A stretch of DNA of 64,000 nt from JANQTF01 sp041741415 (GCA_041741415.1 JBGSKC010000036.1:1-64000), one strand, 5' to 3'. Shown: positions 42,010 through 50,906, numbered from the stretch's first letter. Notes: generated from the sequence alone by a model not told the origin. Program-made: numbers and translations.

Positions 42010-42903
42010 ATGGCAAAACTCAACGACTCAGAAGTCAGGATTTTAGACGATGTGGCCGCATGGAAATCGGAAAACCCGAGTTTCCTGAACCGTGCCACCG
42101 ATTTTGTCAGTAAACCCATCTCCTGGCTCACCGATAAACTCACTCCAGAAGAAGTGAAAACCAGCGTGGCAGGTGTTACGGAACGAATTGTGGAAAAACT
42201 CCACGACGCATCCTCATGGTCGGTGAATTCGGAGGACGTGCTGAAAGCTTCTCAGGATTTTGGCATTGAAGCCAGCAGCATTGCTGACTTGCGTAAAGCC
42301 CCGATCCAGAGCCTCGACAGCATTTCCCAATCCTTCATTACCCAAAACACCCGGATGGGAACCATCAGTGGGGTGGGTACAGGCCTGGTGGGATGGCCCG
42401 GTCTCCTGGCAGATCTTCCTGCCTTATTTGTGCTTTCCCTCCGCCAGATTTACCAAATCGCACTCAGCTATGGCTATGATCCCAAAGCCCCGGATGGCGA
42501 AACCAAAGACCGCGAATTTGAGATGGAATACATGATGAGGGTGTTCAAAATCTCCACAGCATCCGACAAAGTCCAGAAACAAAAAGGCCTCTCCGAGCTG
42601 AAAGACTTCGAGGCTGGCCGCCAATCGGAGGTTTATAACGAGGTGATGGGCGATTATACAACCAAGCAAATCGGCAAAAGTGCCACCAGTTTCATGAGCC
42701 GGATTTTGATCAAAGAAATCGTGGAGCGAACCATTACCAAAAAAGCAGTGGGGCTGGTACCAGGCCTGGGTGCGGTTTTTTCCGGCGGGTTCAATTATGT
42801 ATATCTCCGCGACGTTGGCGATGCCGCCTTTATGCTGTACCGGGAACGATACCTGCTCGACAAAAAAGGAAGGCAGCGAAGCATCCGGATTAACATTGAG
42901 TAG
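42010..42903 (+). CDS. EcsC family protein
   Basis: A 297-residue protein of the EcsC family. The characteristic glycine-rich hydrophobic segment GTISGVGTGLVGWPGLLADL (about 117-136) is followed by PALFVLSLRQIYQIALSYGY. A second hydrophobic stretch (AVGLVPGLGAVFSGGFNYVY) near 245-265 completes the family pattern. EcsC was named from the ecs ABC-transporter operon of Bacillus; its biochemical role is unknown, and here no transporter is adjacent. The N-terminal 100 residues are helical and polar. It is probably a peripheral membrane protein in the cytoplasm. It ends in a strong terminator. Confidence 0.88.
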   Translation: MAKLNDSEVRILDDVAAWKSENPSFLNRATDFVSKPISWLTDKLTPEEVKTSVAGVTERIVEKLHDASSWSVNSEDVLKASQDFGIEASSIADLRKAPIQSLDSISQSFITQNTRMGTISGVGTGLVGWPGLLADLPALFVLSLRQIYQIALSYGYDPKAPDGETKDREFEMEYMMRVFKISTASDKVQKQKGLSELKDFEAGRQSEVYNEVMGDYTTKQIGKSATSFMSRILIKEIVERTITKKAVGLVPGLGAVFSGGFNYVYLRDVGDAAFMLYRERYLLDKKGRQRSIRINIE

Positions 42904-43061
42904 CGTTTCAGCATGGGGAAACTTGCGATTTGCAGACCAGATCGGACCGTTTGGCGAAAAATCTGTCCTGTTTCTCCGAAAATCGAATCTTAAGCCCCTT
43001 TCCTTCCGTTACTTCCTTGCCTTTTTATGCTATCGGTAAAAAGCGTTAGAGTTGTGTGTGT

Positions 43062-43095
43062 CCCCTTTCCTGCCCTGGAAAGGGGATTTTTTTTT
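43062..43095 (+). terminator. Rho-independent terminator after the EcsC gene
   Basis: A perfect 9-bp stem (CCCCTTTCC with GGAAAGGGG, loop TGCCCT) is followed by A and nine T. It lies about 160 bases past the EcsC stop; the sequence in between shows no gene. Confidence 0.88.
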
Positions 43096-43233
43096 CGCCC
43101 CTGTATGCGGCCTCCACGAATATCCGGAGATATCCCGGGTTCATGCCAGGAAATTCCGGTTTCGCGAAATGCCCGGCCAGGTACCCGATCCATGGCACCT
43201 GCTTTGCGTAAGGAGAACTATTCTGCGAAATTC
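43096..43233. other. Non-coding stretch between terminator and promoter
   Basis: Together with flanking sites this forms a gap of about 440 bases between EcsC and the TPR gene. It contains short self-complementary words (for example around 43120-43135) but no repeat family, tRNA or open frame with a plausible start. Confidence 0.4.
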
Positions 43234-43263
43234 TTGCCTTTCCAGGCATTAGGCGTAGATTTC
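43234..43263 (+). promoter_or_regulatory. Candidate promoter of the TPR-envelope operon
   Basis: TTG at 43234-43236 and TAGATTTC at 43256-43263 are exactly 19 bases apart, the typical Bacteroidota spacing; only the last base of TAnnTTTG differs. It lies downstream of the EcsC terminator and about 80 bases before the start of the TPR gene. Confidence 0.5.
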
Positions 43264-43345
43264 GGGTAGCTCTTGACTTTCCTTCCCTCATGTTCCGGCC
43301 TTTCCGAACATGCTACCATCCCAACGACACACAATTTTCCGCGTC

Positions 43346-46300
43346 ATGAAGCGAATCGTGCTGCTCCTGTTCCTGGCAAGCTCCCTCCCGGCGTTTGCCC
43401 AATTATCTCCCTACTACTCATTCGGCTCCCTGTTCTACGAAGCAGAGGATTTGTTTGACAAAGGCATCTATGGCCCTGCCCTTCAGCGACTTGATCTTTT
43501 TCTCGAACAAGAGCAAGGCTTGAGAGGGGCTGCATTCAACGACATTCACACCTATGCCCTCTTCATGCAGGCCGCTTCTGCCTACCAGCTGGAGCGCGAG
43601 GATGCGGTGTCCTTACTGGAATCGTTCACCTTTCATTATCCGGAAAACACCAGGGCTCCTGAAGCCTACTATTACCTGGCCAGGTACTACCTCGACCAAC
43701 GTGACTACCGCGATGCGCTGCGCCCGCTGGAAAAAGCATACAAATCCAGCGCCTTGCCCCAGGAACAGTTCGACGAAGTCGTGTTTTTCCTTGGTTACGC
43801 CAATTTCCAGGAAAAGCGCCCCACCCAGGCCACCCATTACTTCGACCTTGCCAGCCGCAGGGAAAACCCCTTTCAGGAGGATGCTGCCTACTACAAGGCC
43901 CTCATTCTGTATCAGGAAAAAGACTTCATCGGTGCCTACGATGCCTTTCAGCCGCTGAGAGACTCGAGAAAATACGGCAAGGAAACCCGCATTTACCTGG
44001 CCAACACGCTGCTGAAGCTCAAAAAATACCAGGAGTTGTATGTTCTGGCTGATGAACTCATCCAAAGCCGACCCACCGGCGAAGATGCTCAGGTGTTCTA
44101 CATCGTGGCTAATGCCTCCTTTGAACGGCAGGACTACCCCAGAACGACCGAATACTTCGAACGCTTTACCAACGCCCGCGGCAGGATGAGCGCCAACGAC
44201 AATTTCCGCTTTGGGTATTCCTACTACAAGCAAAATCGCTTCAAAGACGCCATACCGGTGCTGGAAAGGGCACTTGGCACCGGAGATTCCCTCCAGCAGG
44301 TGGCTTCCTACTACCTTGGGTTTTCCTTTTTGGAAGTGAATGATGAATCCAGTGCCAAGTTTGCCTTTCAAAAAGCTTCCAGCACCCGCGACAACCTGGA
44401 AATCACCCAGGATGCCATGTACCAGTATGCCAAGCTGGCTTTCGCCACCAAAAACTACAGCGAAGCCCTCACAGCACTCCAAAACCTGAAGCGCGATTTT
44501 CCCCGGGCACCCTTCGCCGACGAGGTGGATGGCCTCATTGGCGAGGTGTTTCTCTATACCAAAGATTATCCACGGTCCATTCGCTACCTCGAATCTGTAC
44601 CCAGAACCAGCCCCAGGGCAAAGAAAGCCTACCAGACTGTTTGCTATTTCTACGGGCTGGAGGAATACGAAAAAGGCCGGTTCCAGCAAGCAGATCCCTA
44701 TCTGCAAAAAGCCATCGACAACTCTGTGGATGCCGACATGGCTCTGGGTGCCCGTTACTGGCTGTCGGAGTCGCAGTTCCGGCAGGGAAACCTGCCCAAA
44801 GCCCGCACGGCTTACCAGAGCTTTCTGAACACACGCGGGTCCAACACGAACGAGTACTATGGCCGTGCCTTTTTCAGTCTTGGCTGGATTGATTTTCAGG
44901 AGAAAAAATACCGGGAGGCCATCAAAAATTTTGAGTCCTTCCTCGGAAATGCCGCAACAAACGCTGCAAACCGTGAATATCGCGACGACGCAGCGGTGAT
45001 GATTGCCGATTCCTGGTTCCTTCTGCGCGACTATGCTCAGGCCAACCGCGCCTACCGCGCCATCATTGATGGCAACTATCCGCAGCGCGATTATGCCGCC
45101 TACCAGTTGGCAGAAGGACTTTACCGGACCAAAAGCTACGACCAGTCGGTCCAGGCATTCGACCAGATGATCCGCACCTATCGCAACTCCGACCAGCGCG
45201 ACGACGCCCTCGACCGGATTTCCGAAATTTACCTTACCTGGCTCAAAAGCGACGCCCAGGCCTCCCGCTACGCCAAAATGCTCGTGGATGAGTATCCCCG
45301 CAGCCCCCTGGCACCCGCTGCCTATAACCGCCTCGGGCTGGTAGCATACAACAGCGGAGACGAAGCTGGTGCCATTACTTACTTCAAAAAAGTGGTGCTG
45401 GAATACCCGCAGGACAAAGCCAACGCCCAAATCGCCCTTGACAACCTCTCGGCATTGTTGCCAGAAAGAGAATTTGATAAAATTTTCAAAGACTACCGCA
45501 GCAATTCGCCCCAAATGGACGACCGGCTGGCCCAGCTCACCTTCAAAACCGGGCAGGATCGCTTTTTTGCCGGAAACTACCAGTCGGCGATTGACCAGTT
45601 TTCCAGCTACATCAATGAGTTCAAAAACGGCCCTAACTACTTTGAGGCCCTGGTCTTCCGGGCAAGAGCTTATCGCGAACTGGCCCAACTGGACATGGCC
45701 CTCAAGGATTATGAGCGCGTGTATAGCACCGCTTCGGCGAATGCCTTCACAAGCATTGCCCTGCAGGAAGCTGCCGAGATCCGGTTTGAACGCAAGGAAT
45801 TCATGGCCAGCCTGCAATTGTACCAGACCCTCGACAACGTGGCGGGCAGCCTGCAAAACAAGGTGGCAGCCAAATTCGGCATTGCCAAGAATCACAACGC
45901 CATGGGCGACTACAGAGCAGCGGTAACGGTGCTCCGGCAAATTGCTCAGAACGAAGAGGTTGCTGCTTATTCGCGGACCAAAGCCAATGTGGACATCGGC
46001 ACCAACCTCTACCTGTCTGGTGATTTGGCGGGAGCCCGCAGCACGTTTGAGGCAGTTGAGAAAGACTTCAAAAATGCCTTCGGTGCAGAGAGTCAATACA
46101 TGATTGCCAAAATTACCTACGATGAAGGCATGGCCCTGAAGCGGGAGGCAGATCGCCTGCGCCAGCAGGGAAGCAATGCTCAGGCAGACGCCAAGCAGCA
46201 GCAGGCACTGGTCAAATTTGAAGCCGTGAAGCAGGCCGTTATTTACCAGAGCAACAACTACCCGACCTTCAACTATGAAAAGGCCAAAGCCTTTTTGGTG

Positions 46301-46468
46301 GCTGCGGATGCCTTTTACCAGCTTGGCAACGTGTTTCAGGCGAAAGGAACGCTGGAAAGCCTGACAGGCGAAGATCGCTTCCCCGACGTGCAGGAAGCGG
46401 CCCGCAAGCGTCTGAAAGAAATTCAGGAGGAAGAAAATGCCCGTGGCAACTTCGGTGCCGGCGAATAA
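43346..46468 (+). CDS. Large periplasmic TPR protein
   Basis: A 1,040-residue exported protein. The chosen ATG (MKRIVLLLFLASSLPAFAQ) gives a clean signal peptide; an ATG 36 bases earlier adds only polar residues. The rest is almost entirely tetratricopeptide and TPR-like repeats of 34-37 residues, about 24 by eye, with typical units such as APEAYYYLARYYLDQRDYRD and EAITYFKK-like helices. The pattern resembles YbgF/BamD-type envelope scaffolds, only much longer. In Bacteroidota this protein is commonly followed by a barrel protein, as here. It ends 40 bases before the next start. It is probably a scaffold for an envelope or outer-membrane complex; no partner is known. Confidence 0.85.
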   Translation: MKRIVLLLFLASSLPAFAQLSPYYSFGSLFYEAEDLFDKGIYGPALQRLDLFLEQEQGLRGAAFNDIHTYALFMQAASAYQLEREDAVSLLESFTFHYPENTRAPEAYYYLARYYLDQRDYRDALRPLEKAYKSSALPQEQFDEVVFFLGYANFQEKRPTQATHYFDLASRRENPFQEDAAYYKALILYQEKDFIGAYDAFQPLRDSRKYGKETRIYLANTLLKLKKYQELYVLADELIQSRPTGEDAQVFYIVANASFERQDYPRTTEYFERFTNARGRMSANDNFRFGYSYYKQNRFKDAIPVLERALGTGDSLQQVASYYLGFSFLEVNDESSAKFAFQKASSTRDNLEITQDAMYQYAKLAFATKNYSEALTALQNLKRDFPRAPFADEVDGLIGEVFLYTKDYPRSIRYLESVPRTSPRAKKAYQTVCYFYGLEEYEKGRFQQADPYLQKAIDNSVDADMALGARYWLSESQFRQGNLPKARTAYQSFLNTRGSNTNEYYGRAFFSLGWIDFQEKKYREAIKNFESFLGNAATNAANREYRDDAAVMIADSWFLLRDYAQANRAYRAIIDGNYPQRDYAAYQLAEGLYRTKSYDQSVQAFDQMIRTYRNSDQRDDALDRISEIYLTWLKSDAQASRYAKMLVDEYPRSPLAPAAYNRLGLVAYNSGDEAGAITYFKKVVLEYPQDKANAQIALDNLSALLPEREFDKIFKDYRSNSPQMDDRLAQLTFKTGQDRFFAGNYQSAIDQFSSYINEFKNGPNYFEALVFRARAYRELAQLDMALKDYERVYSTASANAFTSIALQEAAEIRFERKEFMASLQLYQTLDNVAGSLQNKVAAKFGIAKNHNAMGDYRAAVTVLRQIAQNEEVAAYSRTKANVDIGTNLYLSGDLAGARSTFEAVEKDFKNAFGAESQYMIAKITYDEGMALKREADRLRQQGSNAQADAKQQQALVKFEAVKQAVIYQSNNYPTFNYEKAKAFLVAADAFYQLGNVFQAKGTLESLTGEDRFPDVQEAARKRLKEIQEEENARGNFGAGE

Positions 46469-46508
46469 CCCATTGCCCTTTTTGTTTTCACCCAACCGAC
46501 CGATATCC

Positions 46509-48164
46509 ATGTTCAAGAACCCATATATCTGTTTTGCCTCCCTGCTTTGCTTTCTCGCAGTGAGCAGCCTTTTTGCCCAAAACGACCCTCTTGCTGGTCA
46601 GGACAGCATTGTGCTTGAAAATGACCGCATTGAGGAAGTGGTGGAAAGAAGCAAGCCTTTCATGAAGCCGCCTTATCAAGAGATTCAGGAGGCTAATCGC
46701 AGCGATTTTCAGTTTAACTCCCGCGATTTTTATGTCGAAACCAACTTCGAGCCCACGCCTCCGGTGATCAAACCTTGGCCTAAGGAGAAGAAGGAAGACT
46801 TTTACAACAACTCCCTCAGCCTTGGGATCGGGCGGTTCATTACTCCGTATGGCAAACTCACCATTCACAACGGACCGCAGGACAACCTCGACGCAGGGCT
46901 GGATTTCACCCACTTGTCGGCACACCAGGACGTGATTCCCCTGCGGAAATTCCGCCGCGATTACGGCACTGTTTACCTTAACAGCTTGCAACAGGATTAT
47001 CAGGTGGGAGCGAATGTGTATTTATACAACACCACCTATTTCCCCTACGCCGACACAGTGCTGATTGCAGACGAAGTGGCGCGGGAAGACAGCCTGAAGC
47101 TGGGTTTTACCCGTTTCCGTGCAGGGGCGCAATTCAAGACCAATTACAACCCCGACAGCAAGTATGAAGCTGATGCGGGGTTGAGCTACAGCTTGTTTGC
47201 CGGCAACCGCGGCAACACTGAAGGCAATCTGGAACTGGCACCAACGGGAGCTTTTTTTGTGACACCAGAGTTCAAAGTTGGGCTGGAAAGCAATCTTACG
47301 TTTACAACAGCAAGGCTGGCAGGAGAATCTGAATCCAGGTTTTTTCTCGATGCAACCCCTTTTCTGGGCTTCGACAACGGGACTGTCAGGGTGCGGGGCG
47401 GAGTTCGGTATAACCTGTTTCGTGCTTCCTTTGACAGCACCAACCTCACCAATTTTGGCGGGTTGATTGAACTTACAGCAGCCATTCAGCCTGAAACCTT
47501 TTCTTTTTTGGCGGGCTACCAGACAGGCATGACCAACAACACCTACTACGATCTCATGATGGAGAATCCCTATCTTCAGCGGGAGGTAACGATCCGGCCT
47601 ACGATTGAAAAACTGCATGTGTATGTAGGAGGGAAGGGAAATGTGGGTGGAACGGTGGATTACAGCGCCCGCATTTACTACAAGCGGATGGAGAACCAGC
47701 TGATGTTCTTCTCCAGTGCTGATGGCTTCTATTTCGACCTTGTGTATGACAGCCTGATGACTGTGTCGGGCACACAGGTGGAGGTCAATTTTTCACCGGA
47801 GAAGTTTATCGATCTGGGAGCTACCTTCACTTTCAACATTTACAACACCAGCGAGCAGGAAAAATACTGGAATGCAGCTCCTTTGCGGCTGGATGTGTAT
47901 GGCGTGTATCGCTGGGAAGAAAAGCTCACAGCCCGGGCAGAATTGCTGTTGTTTGGCCCCAGAACCATGAGCATCGATGCCGGCGGCAACCTGATAAAGC
48001 AGGGATTGTTCCCCAGCATCAACTTACAGGCCGACTATCGGATTACAGACCAGTTTTCCGTATTTTTGCAAACGAATAATATTTTGGGCTTTAATTATCA
48101 ACGCTGGCACAATTACCCGGAAAGAAGGATCGACTTTCTTGGAGGAATCAGTCTTGCGTTTTAA
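46509..48164 (+). CDS. Outer-membrane beta-barrel protein (TonB-receptor-like, no plug)
   Basis: A 551-residue exported protein. The start at MFKNPYICFASLLCFLAVSSLFAQ gives a signal peptide; the longer in-frame start lies inside the preceding gene. About 90 polar residues follow, including a proline-rich segment (NFEPTPPVIKPWPKEK). Then comes a barrel of amphipathic strands with aromatic girdles (NSLSLGIGRFITPYGKLTI, DAGLSYSLFAG, YFFxx-type ends), ending in DFLGGISLAF with a terminal Phe. It is about the length of a small TonB-dependent receptor barrel but has no plug or carboxypeptidase-like domain and no visible TonB box. It follows the TPR gene after 40 bases and probably works with it. 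Confidence 0.8.
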   Translation: MFKNPYICFASLLCFLAVSSLFAQNDPLAGQDSIVLENDRIEEVVERSKPFMKPPYQEIQEANRSDFQFNSRDFYVETNFEPTPPVIKPWPKEKKEDFYNNSLSLGIGRFITPYGKLTIHNGPQDNLDAGLDFTHLSAHQDVIPLRKFRRDYGTVYLNSLQQDYQVGANVYLYNTTYFPYADTVLIADEVAREDSLKLGFTRFRAGAQFKTNYNPDSKYEADAGLSYSLFAGNRGNTEGNLELAPTGAFFVTPEFKVGLESNLTFTTARLAGESESRFFLDATPFLGFDNGTVRVRGGVRYNLFRASFDSTNLTNFGGLIELTAAIQPETFSFLAGYQTGMTNNTYYDLMMENPYLQREVTIRPTIEKLHVYVGGKGNVGGTVDYSARIYYKRMENQLMFFSSADGFYFDLVYDSLMTVSGTQVEVNFSPEKFIDLGATFTFNIYNTSEQEKYWNAAPLRLDVYGVYRWEEKLTARAELLLFGPRTMSIDAGGNLIKQGLFPSINLQADYRITDQFSVFLQTNNILGFNYQRWHNYPERRIDFLGGISLAF

Positions 48165-48194
48165 CTTCCTGTCAATGAAGTCCCTTGCGCTGTG

Positions 48195-49394
48195 ATGTCA
48201 AGCACAAATTCCACCCTCGAACCAACTACGCAGGCCCTTATCCGGGGGCTGGCACAATGGCCAGTGCTTCGCCTGGGCGATCTTGGCTGTTTTCTTCGAA
48301 AAGAACAGCCCGCTCGCTGGGATCCCGAGCAAGGAGTTATTTACCCGCCCACTGTGGCGCTCGATTTTGTGCGGGGCTTTGCTTCTCAGCCAGACTTTGT
48401 TCAGTATCTCGTTGAGAAAGAAGGACTTTCCCTGCAAACCGCCCGTGAGCTGGCATATAAATTGCAGAAACAAGTGGTTCAGGCACTCGCTGATAAAGGA
48501 AAATTTCAGTTTCCCGGCCTCGGGAGCCTAAGCCAAACCGCAAGCGGTGAGTTCTCGTTCCATACAGATGAGCAAGCTCTTCAAACGTTGGATATTCAAT
48601 CCTTCGGATTAAAAAAGGTCAAAGCCGCTCGCAAATCAACAGCCTCTGCCCTACCCGTTTCTCAGAAAAACCATGAGATGAATACTCTTTCCAAGGAAAA
48701 ATCCGCTAAAGATCGCTTGTTCGGCTGGAAATTCTTCCTGGTTGTCGTCCTGATGGGCGCCCTCTCCGGGCTTGTGGTCAAATACGGCCCTTGGAAGTTA
48801 CCGGCCATTTGGTCTTCCACCCAGGAGGCCCCAATTGCCATTCAGCCTCCTCTTCCCCAGGGCACCCTGCCGGGCGATTCAGGCGATTCAACCTCTTCCA
48901 ACACCAGCACCCAGGGTACCCAGCCAGCGTCAAGCAACAACCAGCGTGTCAGCTCTCCTGAAACAACTGCCGGAGAGAGCAACCTGCCAGATAGCCCAGA
49001 TACCAACCTCCTCGCCAGCGAAACAACCACTCGCGGCGGTGTTGGTGGCAATGGAGCCGCTCCTGACATATCCGGCTCTCCGGTTGGAGATATGGGAGTA
49101 TTTCGGGGCGGTGAGACTGAAGCTAACGCGCGCATGTTGCCTGCCGTTCAGAATTACCACCTCATTGCAGGGAGTTTTAATCAAGTCAGCCGGGCGGAAG
49201 AGTTTGTCCGACAGCTCAACACAGAAGGCTATGATGCTGTCATTCTTTTTGCGGAAGAAGGTTCGGGTGAACCACACAGGGTCTCCATTTACAGAGACTC
49301 CAACCAGCAGAAAGTGGCAGCCTACGCTGAAAAGCTCAAACAAACTGGTCGGCTGGCCGGATGGGTTTATGCCGAGCGTGGCCCCCTTCCCTGA
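48195..49394 (+). CDS. HU-CCDC81 and SPOR domain membrane protein
   Basis: A 399-residue protein. The N-terminal 130 residues resemble the HU-CCDC81 branch of the HU/IHF fold: WPVLRLGDLGCFLRKEQP, PTVALDFVRGF, and LQKQVVQALADKGKFQFPGLGSL. A membrane helix (about 180-200) is followed by a long low-complexity Ser/Thr/Pro/Gly linker. The last 80 residues form a SPOR domain (YHLIAGSFNQVSRAEEFVRQ) that binds glycan strands stripped of peptides. The topology puts HU in the cytoplasm and SPOR in the periplasm, so it could link DNA or a cytoskeletal partner to the septal cell wall. A GTG three bases earlier is an alternative start. It is followed by a triple-SPOR gene. Confidence 0.85.
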   Translation: MSSTNSTLEPTTQALIRGLAQWPVLRLGDLGCFLRKEQPARWDPEQGVIYPPTVALDFVRGFASQPDFVQYLVEKEGLSLQTARELAYKLQKQVVQALADKGKFQFPGLGSLSQTASGEFSFHTDEQALQTLDIQSFGLKKVKAARKSTASALPVSQKNHEMNTLSKEKSAKDRLFGWKFFLVVVLMGALSGLVVKYGPWKLPAIWSSTQEAPIAIQPPLPQGTLPGDSGDSTSSNTSTQGTQPASSNNQRVSSPETTAGESNLPDSPDTNLLASETTTRGGVGGNGAAPDISGSPVGDMGVFRGGETEANARMLPAVQNYHLIAGSFNQVSRAEEFVRQLNTEGYDAVILFAEEGSGEPHRVSIYRDSNQQKVAAYAEKLKQTGRLAGWVYAERGPLP

Positions 49395-49496
49395 TCAACC
49401 CACTCTTTTTATTGCTTGTCCATCCTCCGAAAGTATATGCGCGTGTTCGTTCTTTGTCACCCCAATTTTTCATGTAGCCTACAACACGTTCAGACA

Positions 49497-50459
49497 ATGC
49501 CAAACCAACTCAATACCCAAGCCCATATCCCGGGTGCATGGTCAGGGAGGATGCTTCTCACCACCATTTTTTTGCTTACAATCGGGTCTGCTGCCTTCGG
49601 CCAGCAAGCTTATTATCATTTGATTGTGAGCAGCAAATCCACCCTTGAAGAAGCCGATGCTGTGGCCAAGGCCTTCAAAGTTCCGGGAGTAGCCCTTTCG
49701 CCGACCATCCTGTTTCCTGCAGAAGGAGAAAAATGGTACAGAGTCTCCGCCTGTCAATCCACACAGCGGGCCGATGTTGAAGCCATCAGCCGCCAACTGG
49801 TAGCAAAAGGCAAGCCCAAGGGCTGGATCCTGACACAGAGTGTTGCGCAACGCGGCGAAGCCAGCCGAGCCAGCACCGCCCCGGCAGCTCAGCGGTCGGC
49901 CGCCCCCCAGACAGATGCCAACGTGAGGTATCACCTGGTTGTAGGTTCGCATCCCAGCTTTGAAGTCGCTCAGGTTCAGGTGGATCAGTTAACCTCTAAA
50001 GGAATGGAACCCTATGTGGTGTTTCCTATGGGAGAAATCTCCGCCTTTCGGGTTTCTGTATTCAATTCAGCTAACAAGAGAGAAATTGACGCCTACGCAG
50101 CGAGGTTAAGGCAGCGCTATCCTTCTATGAATAACTGGATTCTGGAAGAGCAGGCAACTTCCTCCACCCTCAATCCTGCCCTTTCTCAGCGGGTTTCCCG
50201 CCCTGCGGGCACAGCAACAGCGGGCGCAACAACCTATTACCTCGTTGGGGGAAATTTTGCCCGGTATGACCAGGCCAGCGATTTTGCTGAGGCCAGCCGC
50301 GCTTACGGCGCACAGCCCCGGATTTTGGTTCCCGACCAGGGCCAGCAGGGAAATTTTCGGGTATCTCTCTGGGAATCTACCAGCAAAAGCGAGGTGGAGG
50401 CCTACCAGCAGCGACTCGTGCAACGGGGCTTACCAGGAGGGTGGATTTTGGCTAAGTAG
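49497..50459 (+). CDS. Exported protein with three tandem SPOR domains
   Basis: About 320 residues from the chosen ATG (MPNQLNTQAH); a longer frame upstream and a later ATG at MLLTTIFLLTIGSAAFG are alternatives. The hydrophobic segment at residues 20-35 is a signal peptide or anchor. Three SPOR-like repeats of about 75 residues follow: YYHLIVSSKSTLEEADAVAK ... GWILTQ, RYHLVVGSHPSFEVAQVQVD ... NWILEEQ, and TYYLVGGNFARYDQASDFAE ... GGWILAK. Each has the strand-helix-strand-strand-helix-strand pattern with the closing Trp-Ile-Leu. They are separated by Ala/Ser/Thr/Arg-rich linkers. SPOR domains bind denuded peptidoglycan at the division site. The gene directly follows the HU-SPOR gene. Confidence 0.83.
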   Translation: MPNQLNTQAHIPGAWSGRMLLTTIFLLTIGSAAFGQQAYYHLIVSSKSTLEEADAVAKAFKVPGVALSPTILFPAEGEKWYRVSACQSTQRADVEAISRQLVAKGKPKGWILTQSVAQRGEASRASTAPAAQRSAAPQTDANVRYHLVVGSHPSFEVAQVQVDQLTSKGMEPYVVFPMGEISAFRVSVFNSANKREIDAYAARLRQRYPSMNNWILEEQATSSTLNPALSQRVSRPAGTATAGATTYYLVGGNFARYDQASDFAEASRAYGAQPRILVPDQGQQGNFRVSLWESTSKSEVEAYQQRLVQRGLPGGWILAK

Positions 50460-50507
50460 CTTTTCACGCTTCGGGATTGGAAGTTATGCACATCTCCAGT
50501 CAATAGG

Positions 50508-50527
50508 TTACCGGTTACGTTAAGGTT
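50508..50527. repeat. Short GGTTA direct repeats
   Basis: GGTTACCGGTTACGTTAAGGTTAAC contains three GGTTA units in the gap after the triple-SPOR gene. The same GGTTACCGG word occurs in inverted form near 14.73 kb. It may be a protein-binding site, but the pattern is short. Confidence 0.2.
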
Positions 50528-50619
50528 AACTGTGTTGGTTTTCCAGGTAATGAAGCCCTGATTTTTTACTGAAGAACGAACACTTTTGGTTGATTTTCAA
50601 CTCAAACCGACGCAGAGGC

Positions 50620-50811
50620 ATGTACTACATTCGCAAATCCCTGACCGCATGGATGGTCCACAACCGGGCGACCCGCAAAAGCCGGGCCCTGAGCCAGGAG
50701 GAAGTTCACCTCTTGAGGAAGGAATTTCCCTTGCTGGAAATCTCCGGTCAACAGGCCCAATCCACCACCTTGTTCAGAAATCGCATCGACTCCATTCATA
50801 ACCTGCCCTGA
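50620..50811 (+). CDS. Small basic hypothetical protein
   Basis: A 63-residue basic protein from the ATG at MYYIRKSLTAWMVHNRATRK; an in-frame TTG 30 bases upstream is an unlikely start. It is rich in Arg and Lys (RKSRALSQEE) with one amphipathic helix (EEVHLLRKEFPLLEI) and ends HNLP. No family is recognised. Two features favour a real gene: it occupies the space between two long genes on the same strand, and a strong terminator follows about 95 bases later. With only this evidence I call it probable, not certain. Confidence 0.5.
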   Translation: MYYIRKSLTAWMVHNRATRKSRALSQEEVHLLRKEFPLLEISGQQAQSTTLFRNRIDSIHNLP

Positions 50812-50906
50812 CAACAACCCACTGCTGATTGCAACTGAATGCCGCCGAAAACTGGCTTTTATAGCTCAGTTTTGGTAAAATCAGCAGCATGATATTCTAA
50901 AAAATG

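Noticed and set aside
40930..42010. SAM or other riboswitch upstream of the cystathionine enzyme gene
   Set aside because: The divergent gap is only about 80 bases, too short for a SAM riboswitch plus a promoter, and no matching structure is visible.
42904..43061. Possible small RNA between EcsC and its terminator
   Set aside because: The 158 bases lack a promoter of their own and probably form a long 3' untranslated region; I cannot support a separate RNA.
43289..43312. CATGTTC/GAACATG palindrome before the TPR gene
   Set aside because: A 7-bp arm pair with a 10-base loop is short and lies inside the predicted leader; not enough to call a regulatory site.
43613..46516. 967-codon open frame on the minus strand
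   Set aside because: It lies wholly opposite a convincing TPR gene with a signal peptide and repeats; its protein shows no domain and is best explained by codon bias.
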